Below, in pieces: positions 11,009-23,016 of a stretch of 64,000 nt of DNA. The translations under genes and the position numbers were made by a program. The stretch is from Progne subis subis (lineage: Eukaryota > Chordata > Aves > Passeriformes > Hirundinidae). The stretch covers positions 1-64,000 of the forward strand of contig JAKJHU010001660.1 in assembly GCA_022316685.1 (NCBI GenBank), read 5' to 3'. The notes under the pieces are model-generated. The model ran no database searches. It saw nothing but the letters and a program-made list of their open reading frames with translations, and was not told where the DNA came from. Numbering within the stretch: position 1 is the first letter of the stretch; each line of letters opens with the position of its first letter.

Positions 11009-11565
11009 CCAGAGAATTGGTGACCTACATTCCCAGTGATTCGCCCTGGAAAGACACTGGGCTGGTGGTCCTTTTCTTTGGTGGTCCCTTATATTATTTT
11101 GATTCATTTTCATCCCTTTAAACCAGACAAAACCGGGGATGAAAATAAACAAATTCATCAAAGGCAACTAAAGCTTCATGTTTTACTAGTGTTTCAGGGC
11201 AATCTGGAACTTGGGGAGATATTGGGGAGGATTTGGGGGTTTGTAGGGTATTTGGTGTGGTTGTCTTCATTTCTGGGTGCTCAGAGAGATGATAGGGTTT
11301 GATCTGTCACCTCAAAATCACTTCATGCTAAAACTACTCAATCTCACCCAAAAAATTACTTGATTGCACAACCCCTCAGGGAGGGATGGGGTTGGAAGGG
11401 GAATGGGTGAAGTAGGGTGAAAATCAGTAGAGCTGAGGTGGGCAATGGGTGGGACAGGATGGGTGGGATGCGGTTTGGGAGGTGTGAAATTGGGGAAATA
11501 GGGCCTGGGATGGCAGGGTGGGATGGATTTAGTTGGGGATAGGGGTGATGGGGTGGGGTCTTCTC

Positions 11566-12207
11566 TGGATTTCTTGCTCCGAGATTCAAGTGGTTTTAGA
11601 GTCTTTTCGTCCTCTGCAAAGCTCTGAGCCAAACGCAAGAAAGAGACGGAGTCTTCAGGTTCTGATTTCTCAAGGTTGCATGCTTCGTTTATTGTTTCTT
11701 ATCTTACAATTTTCTCAGTGCCCAAAAAGATCGTGCAACTGCCTGGGCATCTGGTGACTCCTCCTCGCACTGGGCTGTCACTATCTTTTATACTAATTGC
11801 TACGTATTCTTTATTTATCATTATTTGCCAATACCTATCACTTATACTAAAAAGGTCATCTCTACTTTGACCCAATCTCTTGAAACTACTTTGTGCCACC
11901 GTCACTGCAGAAAATGGAGTGAGAGAAGAAGAAAGAAGAAGCAGGAGACAACGTCCCAAATCCTCCATCTTTCTCCTATTCACTTCCATGCTAAAAACCC
12001 AAACCTAATGTTTTCTCACCCTGTGATAAGCTAAACTACAATCTTTCACACTCTTGTGGCTTGCAATCCTTCCCGCAGTGCAGGAAGCCTTTCCCATGGA
12101 CTGAGATCAAAGCCAATGTCCCTCTGGGCTCTGGGCCGGGTCCCAGACTCCCCTGTCCAGGTCTCTGACCCTCCAGGGCAGCCAAAGGAATGCCCTGGAC
12201 TCCAACA
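11566..12207 (-). mobile_element. Beta-like (ERVK-type) LTR, 3' LTR of a truncated provirus
   Basis: On the minus strand the LTR starts TGTTGGAGTC and ends AAATCCA. It has a TATA box (ATAAAAGA near 11790) and an AATAAA near 11690, spaced as in a normal U3-R-U5. Just outside its start is a purine tract AGGAGGGGGAGA (12208-12219), the polypurine tract expected next to a 3' LTR. It inserted at the end of zinc-finger copy 1. The beta-like assignment rests on layout and is not confirmed. Confidence 0.7.
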
Positions 12208-13500
12208 TCTCCCCCTCCTGTTTGAACCAAAAACACCTCTTTGGCAACCTTGTCCATGGCTTACCATATGCATCGAAGCAAACACGGCAAGATCATGAGA
12301 AGAATTACAAGCCCTACTAAAATATATACAAATGTTTTTAAAGTTCCCTTCCACAATGGTGAAAGGTCAAACAAATTGAACACACCATCTATCTATGACC
12401 TAGTTACTTCTCTAAGTTTGTTCACATTTTCTTGCAATTGCTTGATGTTCTCATGAATGGATTTGGAATGATCTGACAAATTTATGCACACATTCTCTCA
12501 AATTCCTTACACTTATGCCTGTGGGTCAGCAATAGATAGTCTATCGCTGCCTTGTTTTGGAGACTTGCTCATCTTACACTGTCAACGTCTAACAACATGT
12601 CACTTAGTGCAAGAGAGGTGGCTCGGGCATGTTTGCTCAGCTAACAACTTACTCAATCTAATTGTGTTAAGGCTACTCCTGATGTTGCTTGTGGTGAAAA
12701 AAGTGCAACTGCAATTCTTTGAGCTTTGTGCTATGTGTGAACATTGTCATCACAATTTGGATCATACATTTTGATAGATCTTTTCTCTCTATACTTTTGT
12801 TTTCTCATTAATGTCATGTTGAGTGTTAGCAGTGAAAGCATTCCAATGCTGCATGGACCACCTGTGACATTGGCAGGGATTGCGGGCTAAATTTTATCCC
12901 TACAAATGAAAAAGTTTCTCTCGGCAATTGTGCTGGAACGTGGTTGGATGGCTTGTCAAGCATCTTAGTGTAATTACACCAAGATGATGAATTTCTGTAA
13001 AAACTGAGGTTTGGAGTGACGTTTATTGTTTTATTTTGTGCTACTCCAGAAAGGCTGAATTTTATACAAAATTGCGTTTGGACTGATCCAAGAATTTTTA
13101 GTTCTTGAGGTTCAAAAGAAGCCACAGGAAGGAACTTTGTCTAACCATCCTATTGGTCTACTGGATTTACAAGGGACTTTGAAATTGCTGGAGGGATGTT
13201 TTTGGAATCGGTCATTTGCTCACTGGCAGCTCTACTAAACATGTTGAGAAGGGTTTTCCTGGCTTTGACTGTTGTCAGGCAGATGGTATCTAAACTTGAT
13301 GCATTGGCTAGAGTTCCCTAAACATTCTTTTTGGTTGAGCCACGGGCAAAACTTCCACATTGCTCAAGGCAACTAAGGAGAGAATGAGGCACAAGGATAG
13401 TTCTTTCATTTTCAATGGCCTTTTTCCCATGGGAATCCCTAAAAATGCAACACTACCTAAGCCTCAAAGAAAACTCAAGTTCTAGAGTTTCTTTTGCACG
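12208..13500 (-). pseudogene. env: Decayed 3' internal region (env remnant) of the beta-like ERV
   Basis: Minus-strand sequence upstream of the purine tract. The best frame (13125 to 12826) shows several N-glycosylation sites close together (NKT, NVT, NSS, NYT), which is typical of a retroviral surface/TM ectodomain. No membrane anchor or fusion peptide was identified, and frames are short. The 5' part of the provirus is missing. The right boundary with the HSF-like locus is only approximate. Confidence 0.5.
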
Positions 13501-13682
13501 TAGAACGAAGGGATGTTTGCTGTCTTGACACCGGCTCACATCTGCGTGCCCACTTCTCTTCCTCCGGTCTCGGGGTCCGTCTTTGCCTGCGTCTGGACTC
13601 TGTACGGTTTCATGCCCCTCAGGCCGCACTCTGCCAGCACAGCCGCGGCCGTTGCGCTCCGGGCGTTGTGGCCAAGGCAGCG

Positions 13683-13913
13683 ATGGACGCCATGGCGCAG
13701 CTGCCGCTGCCCGCTGGGCTTGGCACCGGCACCTTCCCCGCCAAGCTGTGGAGCCTGGCGAATGACCCCCGTGTCCGCTCCCTGCGCTGGGACAGCGAGG
13801 CCCAGGGGCTGCTCAAGACCCCCCCTGTTCGAGCGGGAGCTGCTCAGGCCGGGCGGTGCCCAGGGACCGGCCCCGCACGCCTTCAGGGCCACGCAGTTCC
13901 GCAGCTTCGTGCA
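13683..13913 (+). pseudogene. HSF5-like heat-shock factor, start of the DNA-binding domain, truncated
   Basis: ATG at 13683 opens MDAMAQLPLP, then FPAKLWSLANDPRVRSLRWD, the beginning of the winged-helix HSF domain (closest in style to HSF5/HSFX/HSFY types). A run of seven C at about 13820-13826 shifts the frame by one base. Reading in the other frame continues PLFERELL, then ATQFRSFV, where HSF proteins have their recognition helix. The sequence stops there because the ERV-A LTR starts at 13914, before the conserved turn that normally follows. The continuation was not found after the provirus at 23615. The 5' flank (13500-13682) is GC-rich, like a promoter or 5' UTR. The copy is broken twice, by frameshift and insertion. 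Confidence 0.7.
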
Positions 13914-14446
13914 TGTGAATAATGCCAATCACTTGTTTTTAAAATTTTGAAAGTTTAATAGTAAATAAGATGGTTATAAAAATAGAATTAGAGTAAAAAA
14001 ATTGAACAATTAGAGTTAGGACAATACGAGACAAAAAAACAAAGTTACAGACCTGGGTGCCTCCCCAAGCAAAAAAGCTCGGAGAAGGACCTGTTAACAA
14101 AGGATTATCTCTTAAAAGCAATAGCCTGTTGAATATTCATACATTTCATACATGATGCATAAATTCCATTCAAACAAAGAATTGTCTCTGGTTAGTATCA
14201 CTTTTTCCTTTAATCTCTATGTCATCAGGGCTGAGCAAGGCAGGAAGTTGGTCTCTTCTGATAAGGAAGTAGTAAATTCTTTTTTCTCTGAAAGATTTAC
14301 GTTTTCCTGTGGTTGGTACATAAAAACTACATTTTAACTACAAAACTCATTTACCATACTATCAAAATATTAATACAACACAACAATAACACAACATATA
14401 TATAGTAAATATCTTGCATAGAGCCATATAATATGCACTTTTCACA
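13914..14446 (-). repeat. 3' LTR of ERV-A
   Basis: Starts (minus) TGTGAAAAGTGC and ends with TTCACA. It is preceded on the internal side by a purine-rich tract AGAAAGAGGAGGAT (14447-14460) suited to second-strand priming. Near its end ATTAAA can serve as polyadenylation signal. It lacks the long T run present in the 5' LTR. Confidence 0.85.
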
Positions 14447-14489
14447 ATCCTCCTCTTTCTTTTTATAATTAATTTGGCTTGAGCAATAT

Positions 14490-16329
14490 TCATTGTTTTC
14501 TAGCCTTCATTATTCGCTCATTTTTTTCACAAATCAATCTCGCTTCTTTGAAGGGGTCTTCTATATTATTTTGTTTCTTTAACACCATAATCCTTTGTGG
14601 TGTTGTTGTAGGCAACTTTTGGTCAATGTCCACTAATTGCATGCCTTGTACTACACTGGTGATGAGCTGAATGACGGGATCAAACAAGGAAGAAATATTA
14701 GACCAGCTGTAGCGCATAAAAGGAAGAAGTAACTTTTTCCACCATTCTACTCCCAACACATTATCCCACCAGCTAGTATTTAGCATTGATTCCCACTTTT
14801 GAACTGGACTGGGCCATTTTTCTGATATCATTGACTATGTCCAGGACGGCATCTCCATTGTCTATTTTTAAACAACAATCTGATGTATTGAACTTTCCAC
14901 AAACACCCCTTCTTCAGCTAATAGATAGTCTAAAGCCAACCTATTCTGATACACAGCCGCTCTTGTTTGGGTTTGTTGCCTTGATATTAATTCCATTGCC
15001 TGACCAGTTTTTTTCGTTATCTCTACAGCAGCTTGAAGTCTTATAATACAATTTAGCATATAAATTGGGGTTTCATATCCCCAACTCCCATCTTGTGCCC
15101 AGGTGGCTGGCCCATATGTTTCCAGTATGCGTTCAGGGGGCCATTCCTCATCTCCCCATTTTTGGAATCCTCCAATCAATTCTCTTTTGTTTCTCTTTAG
15201 ATCCTCATAAACTGGTATCCCTAATTGATCCCCATCAGGTCCTGGTAAAAGAAAAAATCCTGGCTGTATAATTCCCAGAGTGCAGCTCCCTTTCCACTGG
15301 AGGGGAGTTTTGGGTATGCTCTTTTTCCACATATCCAAAATAAGCCGTCTGGAGCTTTCCAATAGTTAAATTTTTGTTGATCTATATTCTCCCAAAATTT
15401 GGAAATTTCCGGGATGCCATAGTAAGGATTTTTACCTGTATCATTACATTGAAAAAGTTTTGTTTTGTTATCATACTTACAATTCACTTTTTTTGCTTTT
15501 TCTTGGGTCCAATACACGGTTGGTTCTTCTGGGACCCACCATACAGAAGTTCCATTACTAACCTTATATCTTTTACAGGGTGTTTTTCCTACTTCATGAA
15601 GGAACCTTTTCCCAGTGTGCCAGAGACATTCTTCCCCTATCACTGTTGAGCTTAAAATCCACCCTTCTGGTCTGTTTTCTCCACTTGTACTTGCTTGGTT
15701 CCATTTTAGAAGCTCAATTGGGCCTAAGCTGCTGCCTTTCCATGGCCATTCTTCTGACATCAAAGCCCCTCCACAGACCCAACAATTGGTTATGTTAAGT
15801 TCCTTACTTATTCTTTCCCCTAATTCTACAAACTGATTTTTACCCATCCTTGAGATATCTATTTCTTTTTCTAATTGCTGTTCAAGTTTGGTATACAAAT
15901 CGTTGATGAAATTGGCACAGGTTTAGGTGGTTGTACTGACTTAGCCTTTTTGCTTATCAATTGCTCTTTTACTAAATCCTGTTTTTGCCCAGTAATGTAG
16001 GTAAAACAAATCCATCTCTCCTCTTTTGGGCACTGACTTCCCATCCTGCTACCACTTGTTCCTAAGTTCTCTGCAATCCAGTACTTTTTCCCTTTATGTA
16101 TGCAATTGCCTAATTTGGATGGGTTATAACAGTGGCTGTTGACATGAGTGTGAGAAATGAAAAAAGAACCTCGGTGTCTTTCCATGTACAGCTTTTGGTA
16201 ACACCTATAGCATGGCCTTGTCGATATCCCAAAAGGGAGAAGACAAAAATTGAGTGACAGAAAAAGGAGTAACAGAGGTCCAGTATGGCTTATACTCCCA
16301 CCTCCCATGCCTATGGGGTTGCAACCCAC
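14490..16329 (-). pseudogene. env: ERV-A envelope gene, broken
   Basis: It opens at 16329 with a signal-peptide-like stretch containing LLLLFLSLNFCLLPFG. A Cys-rich surface region follows. The next frame (15898-15221) carries CWVCGG, the CXXC-type motif of gamma-like surface subunits, and several Asn-X-Ser/Thr sites. A third frame (15362-14868) contains the subunit junction region, with a basic RNKRE stretch, and a heptad-like helix ending DYLLAEEG. Frame 14831-14490 has the membrane-proximal WWDNVLGVEWW. The pieces are in different frames, so no full envelope can be made. The same motifs in the same order occur in ERV-B. Confidence 0.75.
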
Positions 16330-16543
16330 AGCAGGTGTATTTGATCTTCTTGGTGGCGAACACAGAGGCCAATCTGGTCTTGCCCTCTATTTCCTTGTCA
16401 CTTCCTCTTAGCTAATTTCCAGACAAATCGTTTCTGACGCTCCTTAACTGTCGTTTCCCACTGTTCTTCAGGTATCTCCCATTCAACAGGCACTAATAAT
16501 TCCCATCCACAAAACAAAGTTATTATTTCAGTTTCTTCGAATT

Positions 16544-16936
16544 CTACTGGATAGGAGATCGATTTGGCCCTTGACACTTCCTGCAACGAGAGCGTCGATT
16601 GTGTGAACTACAATACCAATTCTTCCCACAATCTAAACATTTACATTTAACCCAGCTAGCATGTCTGGTATTTGGGTGGATCAAACAGGGAATTTGGTCT
16701 GGCACTGATGGAAGTTGCAACTCCTCTTCCTCTTTGCATAAATCACAGGCTAAGGCGTGAATACAAGAGTTCTCTGTCCGAAACAGTCCTGATCCTCCTG
16801 TTTGGAGTGGAAGTATTCCTCCCCATGGAGGGTATGGAGGCGTCTCAAAGCTTGTCCAGCGTGGTACTTGAAACCACTGATATAAGCTTGGCCTTATCTC
16901 CCAATTAGGTGTGATCCTGGGTATGTTTTTGGACAT
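16544..16936 (-). CDS. Cys-rich open frame between pol and env of ERV-A
   Basis: A frame of 130 codons overlaps the very end of pol and precedes env. It holds a cluster of metal-binding-type residues: CDLC, CKCLDCGKNWYCSSH and CRKC. It may be an N-terminal part of the env transcript, an accessory protein, or a fortuitous open frame. ERV-B and ERV-C also carry Cys/His clusters between pol and env. No known family was recognised. Confidence 0.4.
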   Translation of the reverse strand: MSKNIPRITPNWEIRPSLYQWFQVPRWTSFETPPYPPWGGILPLQTGGSGLFRTENSCIHALACDLCKEEEELQLPSVPDQIPCLIHPNTRHASWVKCKCLDCGKNWYCSSHNRRSRCRKCQGPNRSPIQ

Positions 16937-19900
16937 TTGGGTCTTCCCAGTTCATTACCACCCAGTCCCCGTTTAAGAGTCAGTTTTGTATCACCCGGTT
17001 CAGATGCAATCGTCCACTCCTTAGGTTCTTCCACAGGTCCTTTGATTCTGCTGGCGTGGATCCACCCTCGTTCCTTGGTCCGATCAAAGCCTCGGTACAT
17101 CAGCATACCTGAAAAGGACCTTCCCATTGAGGAGTTAAGATTGTTCTTTCCAGGTTTTTACTAGCACCCATTCTCCTGGATGAACATTATGGATTTTAAA
17201 GTCTAAAGGTGTGGTTTGAGGGATTATTCCTTCAACCGTAGTTTCAAGAGTTTTTGCAATGGTGTAACGTATCTTTTAACTGCTCATTTCCCTACCTCAT
17301 AGGTAGCATTTTCATGTTGGTGGTTAAAAAGGGTAACTCAAACATCATTTCATAGGGTGACACTCCCAGGTCTGACCTGGGTTGTGTTTGGATCCTCAGT
17401 AAGGCCAAAGGTAGGCATTGTACCCATGACATTTGGGTTTCAACTACTAATTTGGTCAAAGTTCTCTCTAAAGTCTGGTTCATCCTTTCTACATGACCAG
17501 AACTCTGTGGATGCCATGGGGTATGCAGCTCCCATTTTATCCCTAAAGATTGAATTATCTGTTGTAACACTTGACGTAAAATGTGTTCCTCTGTCTGAGT
17601 CTATTCTATTAACCATTCTGTATCTGGAAAAATCTGTTCTAAAAGGGTTTACTTGCCATGTTGGCTGAGGCCTTGGTAGTGGGAACTGCTTCTACACCAA
17701 TGAGTTTAGATGGTCTGTCATTACTAATAAATACTTCCATCTTTGTACTTGAGGAAGATCAGTAAAATCTACTTGGATACTTTGAAATGGTCAAAGAGCT
17801 AACTCACAACCTCTTAATGTTGTTTTTCCTCATCACCTTTTGTTTATCATTTGGCAAATTATACATTTTTCAGTTACTTGCTTTGCTACTCCAAAAATCC
17901 CAATGCATCCATAGTCCCTTAAAAAATGATCACACAAGCCTGAGTACCCCAGTGGGTTTTCTGATGCATATCTTCTAATATTTTTCTAGCCAGTATTTTA
18001 TTAAGTAATTATCTTCCATCAGGAAGTTTCCATTTCCCTGATTCAGCCTGTTCTCCTCCTGTCTTGTTTAATTCTTTTTTCTCTGCTTCACTAAACTTGG
18101 GATTTCAATTTTCCTCATTTGGAGTTAATATTAACATAACTCTTTCAGCTCCATTTCTGCTGCATCCTTAGCTTCCTGATCTCCTAAATTATTTCCTCTT
18201 ATTTCTGGGTCACTTCTCTTTGGTGTCCCTCAATGTGTACTATAGCTATTTCTTCAGGTAGTTTTAATGCCTCTAAAATCTCTAAAATGAGTCCTTCATG
18301 TACTAATCCTTTTCCTCTTGAGTTAAGCAGTCCTCTTTCTTCACAAATTTTTCCAAAAGTATGTACTACTCCAAAAGCATACCTCGAATCAGTGTATATA
18401 GTTCCTTTCTTGTGTGCTAAATATTCCAGTGCCTTTTTTCGAGCATATAATTCACAAGTTTGAGCTGACCAGTTTGAAGGTAATTTTCCTTTTTCAATAG
18501 TTTGTGTGTTTTTTTTCCATCAACTACTACATAACCTGACATTCTTTTCCTTGTAGACATCTGGAGGAACCATGCCACATAGATTATTTCCCCTTCTGAA
18601 AGGGCTTGTTCTTCAAGATCCCCTCGAACTTTGCTTTGGTATTGGATAATTTCTAAACAATTATGTATTAGGTTATCTGCTGGTTCTCCATATAGGAATT
18701 GAGCTGGATTTAAACTCCTGTTTGCTTCTAATGTCAGATCATCACTATCTATCAAGATTGCTCATATTTTAACATTCTAGAGTCTGTCAACCATTTCTCA
18801 GCTTTCTGATTGAACACATTTCGAACCGCATGAGGTGTGCACACAATTAGTTTACCTCCAAAAGTAAGTTTACGACTTTCCTCTTCCAGATTGATAGTAG
18901 CGGCTATAGTTTGAACACATACTGGCCAGCCGTGGCTCACTGGGTCCAACATCTTGATAAATAAGCTACTGGTCTCTTTACTCCTCCCCACTCCTGGACC
19001 AGAACTCCATGAGCTACCCCCTTTTCTACATTCACATACAGATGAAAGGGGTTTTTCTAGTGAAGGCAAGCTTAAAGCGGGTATTGAGGCCAGTTTTAAC
19101 TTCAGTTTTCTAAATTTATCATCATCTTCCTTGGTCTATTTTATATTATCTCCCTCTGTCAATTTCTCATACAAAAAATTTTACTGCCTGTGTGCACCCC
19201 TCGAATCCATAATCTACAATATCCCAATAATCTGAGTAGTTTTCTGATTTCCCTCTTTGAAGAGGGAGGTGGAAAGGGATAAAATTCCTGCAATTCTCTC
19301 TGGACTGAGCCTTCAACTACCCTTACTTATCAAGTGTCCAAGATATTTTACCTCTGGTTCTACAAATTGCAGTTTCCCTTTTGATACCCTTAATTCTTTT
19401 TCTCCCAGAAAATGTAAAAGTTTTTATTGTAGCTTCTCTAACTTCAGCTTCATCTTCCCCAGCTAGTAGAAGACCATCCACATATTGGATAATTTGTATT
19501 CTAGGAGGAGTGGAGAAGGCTTGCAGTATTTTTTCTAAAGTTTGCCCAAATAAGCTTTGGAGACTCCGTGAACCCCTGCGGTAATTTCGTCCATACTTAA
19601 TTGCTGCTTTCTTCCAGTTTTTGGATCCTCCCATTCAAAGGCAAAGATATCTTCGGCTCTCCTTGGCTAGTGGACAGGCCCAAAAAGGATCTTTAAGATC
19701 CACTACACTAAACCACTGATGCTGGGGTGGAACTTTACTTAGAAGTGTATAGGGATTGGGTACCACTGGTAACGAGACCGAGTTCTTTTGTTAACCTCCC
19801 TTAAATCTTGTACTAGTCTGTAACTCCCATCAGGCTTCTTTACTGGGAGAATAGGGTATTATGGGGAGACATGCAAGGTTCTAGTGTCCCGTCCTTTATT
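16894..19900 (-). pseudogene. pol: ERV-A pol: reverse transcriptase, RNase H and integrase, broken
   Basis: Read on the minus strand from about 19900 downward. RT has FEWEDP (Trp codon intact at 19631-19633) and an active-site motif YVDG at 19473-19484, where the second catalytic Asp of YXDD is Gly. RNase H is decayed around 18230-18760. The integrase core is visible at 17570-17292 with WHPQSSGHVERMNQ, carrying the Glu of the D,D-35-E triad. The C-terminal domain (17127-16894) includes GWIHASRIKGP, typical of gamma-like integrases. Many stops and small indels divide the frame, so the enzyme is inactive. Unlike ERV-B and ERV-C, the integrase core is still present. Confidence 0.8.
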
Positions 19901-20099
19901 AGTCCTTCTATTAGTGGCTTTAAACTTTGTCCGTCCTTCTAAAGGATATGGGGTATTGACGTACACGTATGGGACAACCTTCTCTCTCTATTGTAACACT
20001 TATAGGGTCAATATTAATCCTCTCCTATTTCCTTCCCCAGCCCAAACTCCTTTGTTATTTTTTTTTTTTTTTCCATCTTCTTGGCCTAATTTTAAAACT

Positions 20100-20460
20100 T
20101 AGCTGTCATTTTCCCATCTCCTGGTATAACCCCTATTCCTAATTGCACTTGTAAGTCTCTTCCTTGTAAGTTCCTACCTGCCTTTGGACCAATAAGACAT
20201 CTCCCACCCAAATTTTAGTTTCCCCTTCAATTACTACATCTTTAATGGCTGGAACCAGTAAAAGTTTCTCTTTTGCCCCGGTTACTTTGCAGTATCTTAC
20301 TCACACTATAACCTTTTGGTACACTGAGCAGGCAGGTTCCTTCTGCCCCTGTATCTACCACAAATTCCAATTATTCTTCTTGGGGACCCACTTTTAGAGT
20401 ATCACAGGCTCTAGATGGCATTTGTCCCCTAAAAAATAGAGCCTTTGACCTCCCTATTCC
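20100..20460 (-). pseudogene. pro: ERV-A protease remnant
   Basis: The aspartic protease motif DTGA is intact at 20344-20355 (minus). The rest of the domain is broken by stops (for example in the flap region). It follows the nucleocapsid motif and precedes RT, as in a gag-pro-pol arrangement. Confidence 0.65.
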
Positions 20461-20499
20461 TCCTCTGTGCTCATCTCTTTGAAGATTTTCAGATCTATC

Positions 20500-22127
20500 A
20501 CCTGCTTAGGACAATTTCTCCTATAATGTTCCCTCACACCCCTACAGTAAAAGCAGACATTCCTGGAATGCTGCTGTGACTTGGTTTGTATTAGGATTCT
20601 ATTCTTTCCTGAGCAGTAGCTGAGGTTACAGGGGAACAGGAGCTCAGGGCAGGAAGGGCGGTGAGGGCAGGCACAGCGCCGAGGCTTGGTCCTCCAATGG
20701 GCGGAGCGTAGGCGGGGTTTGCTGCCGGGACCGGCAGAGGAGGGGGCAGTTCTGGGGATAGCAAGAGGGGAGCGTGGGCAGCCTGCACGGGGCTGGTGGC
20801 GGCTGAGTCAGCGGCTCCCGGCAGAGACAAAGCAGCAAGCAGCAGCGCCCAGCGCAGCCGCACGGGCATGGGCAGCCGGGGATCGGGCAGTGGGAGAAGC
20901 GATTGGAGATAGGACGGCTGGGACCGACGGGACCCCCAGCACGGTCGGGGCGCTGGTCCTAGACCACGCGTCAGGAGGGACCCCCAGCACGGCCCTTAGG
21001 GCGGCTGCGAACCAGGCGGCCGGGGCAGATGAATTCACCGGCGGGGCCGGGGATGGGGTGTATGCGGGGACCGGCGCAGCTGCCGCAGGCTGCGAGCCCA
21101 CACTCGGGACGGGAACCGGGCAGGCAGGGCTGAGCGGGCTGTGAGCCACACTCGGGATGGGAAACCGGGGCAGCGGGGCTGAAGCGAGGACCCGGGAACA
21201 GGGGGCTCGGCCGCGGACGGCGGAGCACGAGCGGGAACGGAGGGGGCAAAGCCTGCAAAGGACCCAACTTTCTTTCCTTCTTTTCTTCTTGTTCCCCTCC
21301 TTTTCTTTCCCCTTTTACTTTTCTCGTTTCATCTCGGGGGTTTCTGATACGTGAAAGATTTTTATTTTCCTAAAATCTCTTGTCCAACATGTGGCATATT
21401 TCTCTTTCTTCGTGATTAAATGTTTCTTTTGAATTTACAAATACATTTAGAGCCTGACAAATCCAGTTCTCAAAAGAGGTTGTATCTGGGCCAATAAACG
21501 TGGTCAGATCTTATTTCCTTCTCTGCCCATTCTATCTGCAAAATTGTATCATCTTTATCTTTTCCTTTCTTCTTGTACAAGGGTTTTATTCCAGTTAGCT
21601 AACATAATGCCAAGAGGGCTATGTTGAGGTATTTCTGATTGGTAATTTTTACACCCTTTTTTCTTCCTTGTATCCAACTTACTGTTTTTCTGTCCCCTTT
21701 TTCAAGATTTTATCTATTCATCTCCCACCTCTGTTTTTCACTTTCTCTTACAACCTAAAGACCACTTACTTTATCTATGCACACACACAAAAAAAACCCT
21801 TCTTTCTTACACAACTATTCAATACATACACCTCCCTCCAACGAGATATAACAATCAACATTACATGTGCTTTCATCCATCTACTCTTACTTAATTTCTC
21901 TTCACTTTTACACACTCTTTCACACTCTTAGGACATAAGCCAACCCTGTCGCCAGAGAATTGTGGCTTTTGTGTGGCCCCCCCTTTGCCTTGGTTTGGTC
22001 TCTGGGTTCCAGTATAGCTGGGCCTCTGAGGAGGGCCCAGAATCTGGTCGCCTCTGGTGCTGGATCCACCTATGCGGCCTAATTTTGCGTGGCACTTACA
22101 CTTACTTACTGCCCCACCACGCCACAC
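20500..22127 (-). pseudogene. gag: ERV-A gag: matrix-like part, GC-rich Pro/Ala-rich part, nucleocapsid
   Basis: On the minus strand a matrix-like part (about 21990-21360) contains WICQALNVFVNS, close to the same place in ERV-B (LICQALNLYINS). It is followed directly by a GC-rich Pro/Ala/Ser-rich part (21275-20630) and then by a zinc-knuckle-like CFYCRGVREHYRRNC near 20530-20575, one residue longer than the CX2CX4HX4C standard. No capsid sequence with a major homology region was found between them, so the capsid seems deleted or replaced. Stops occur in all parts. Confidence 0.55.
20630..21275. other. GC-rich segment inside the AT-rich ERV-A gag
   Basis: Its composition changes sharply against both sides. 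It has short internal duplications (a phrase with 'gggacccccagcacgg' occurs twice, as does 'cacactcgggatgggaa' or near variants). Open frames of 92-152 codons exist on both strands, all Pro/Ala/Gly/Ser-rich, with no recognised domain. It may be an expanded p12-like proline-rich gag region or captured host GC-rich DNA. Confidence 0.6.
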
Positions 22128-22295
22128 ACCACGGAGGAAAAGGGGCTGGATTGCAGGTCACACATACACTTTTCCATAGCTCCCCACCCGCCCGGGGGAA
22201 ACCTGAGGCAAGATTTTGTGTGTGACTCACTCTCACACAACAAAACAACAATAAGGTACCTTTTACTCTCAAATCACCTATTACAAGTTTTAGGT

Positions 22296-22525
22296 GCTAC
22301 GGCCAGTGCCGGTGCTCTTGGATATCCCCAGCAATCCAGCTGTGTTGTCCAACCTAGATGTTCTTGGGCACTTTATCCCTCAATCTAGCTGCATTGTCCA
22401 ACTCCAGATGCTCTGGCATAACCTCAATCCAGCAGATCCCTGGTGCTCTGGACATCAATCCCTCAACCCTGCAGGTTTCAGTCCTGGATGATCTTGGGGC
22501 AATACCCCTCAATCCAGCGACTGGT
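22296..22525. repeat. ~50-base tandem repeat in the ERV-A leader
   Basis: About five degenerate units built around 'cctcaatccagc' and 'gctctgg' or 'ttcttgg' lie between the primer-binding site and the matrix-like region. It may form structure in the leader RNA. The flanking 22530-22550 has T runs. Confidence 0.55.
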
Positions 22526-23016
22526 TTTTTTTTTGGTGTTTTTTTTTTTTACTTCCTAGGGGTCCAACCCCTTCTCTAAAATTCAGTCCCAGTTTCCCTG
22601 GAGGGGATTCTCTCACTCTTCTTATCACTCACTTCGTCTCTTTACTGGCCATCTTTCTCGCGAAAGAACGGAAACGCAGCATAGGGAGACTCCGCATCTC
22701 GACTTAGCAGCTCTGGGATAACCAGCTGCCTCTCATTCACACACATTCATCCCCCCCTTAACCACCCCTCCAAACCAATACTTACCTGTCCTTTGTCCTT
22801 GGGTCTTGGTCTTCGTGTACACTTTAGTCTTAGGGGCTAACTACCGCTGGTTTTAGGGAATCTTTTCCCTTTCCTTTGTTTTATTGCCTCCTTTTGTCCA
22901 TTGATCGTAACCTGCATCTGTCGGTCACAGCAGGGGAACACAGAGCGAGGCTGCCAACTGGCAGGGCGCGCCATCCTCACCCTGATTCCACTGAGGCACC
23001 GGCAGTGAGGTGTTCT

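Larger units (their letters stand above)
8815..11562 (+). repeat. Zinc-finger locus, inverted duplication copy 1
   Basis: The whole block matches the reverse complement of 39170-42365. The order is the CCCAGT-rich minisatellite, the promoter-like block with 'ttctgttaatgggccattg', the exon 1 region, a short intron, the finger exon, and a 3' flank with 'aaattacttgattgcac' and a long run of short G-rich phrases. The match begins near 'ggttcagaggtcctggtgcc' and is cut on the right by a beta-like LTR at 11566. The two copies are about 28 kb apart and point toward each other. Confidence 0.8.

Noticed and set aside
20686..21144. Plus-strand 152-codon frame in the GC-rich segment as a captured host gene
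   Set aside because: It is low-complexity Ala/Gly-rich with internal repeats and no domain. Only the segment's odd composition is kept as a finding.
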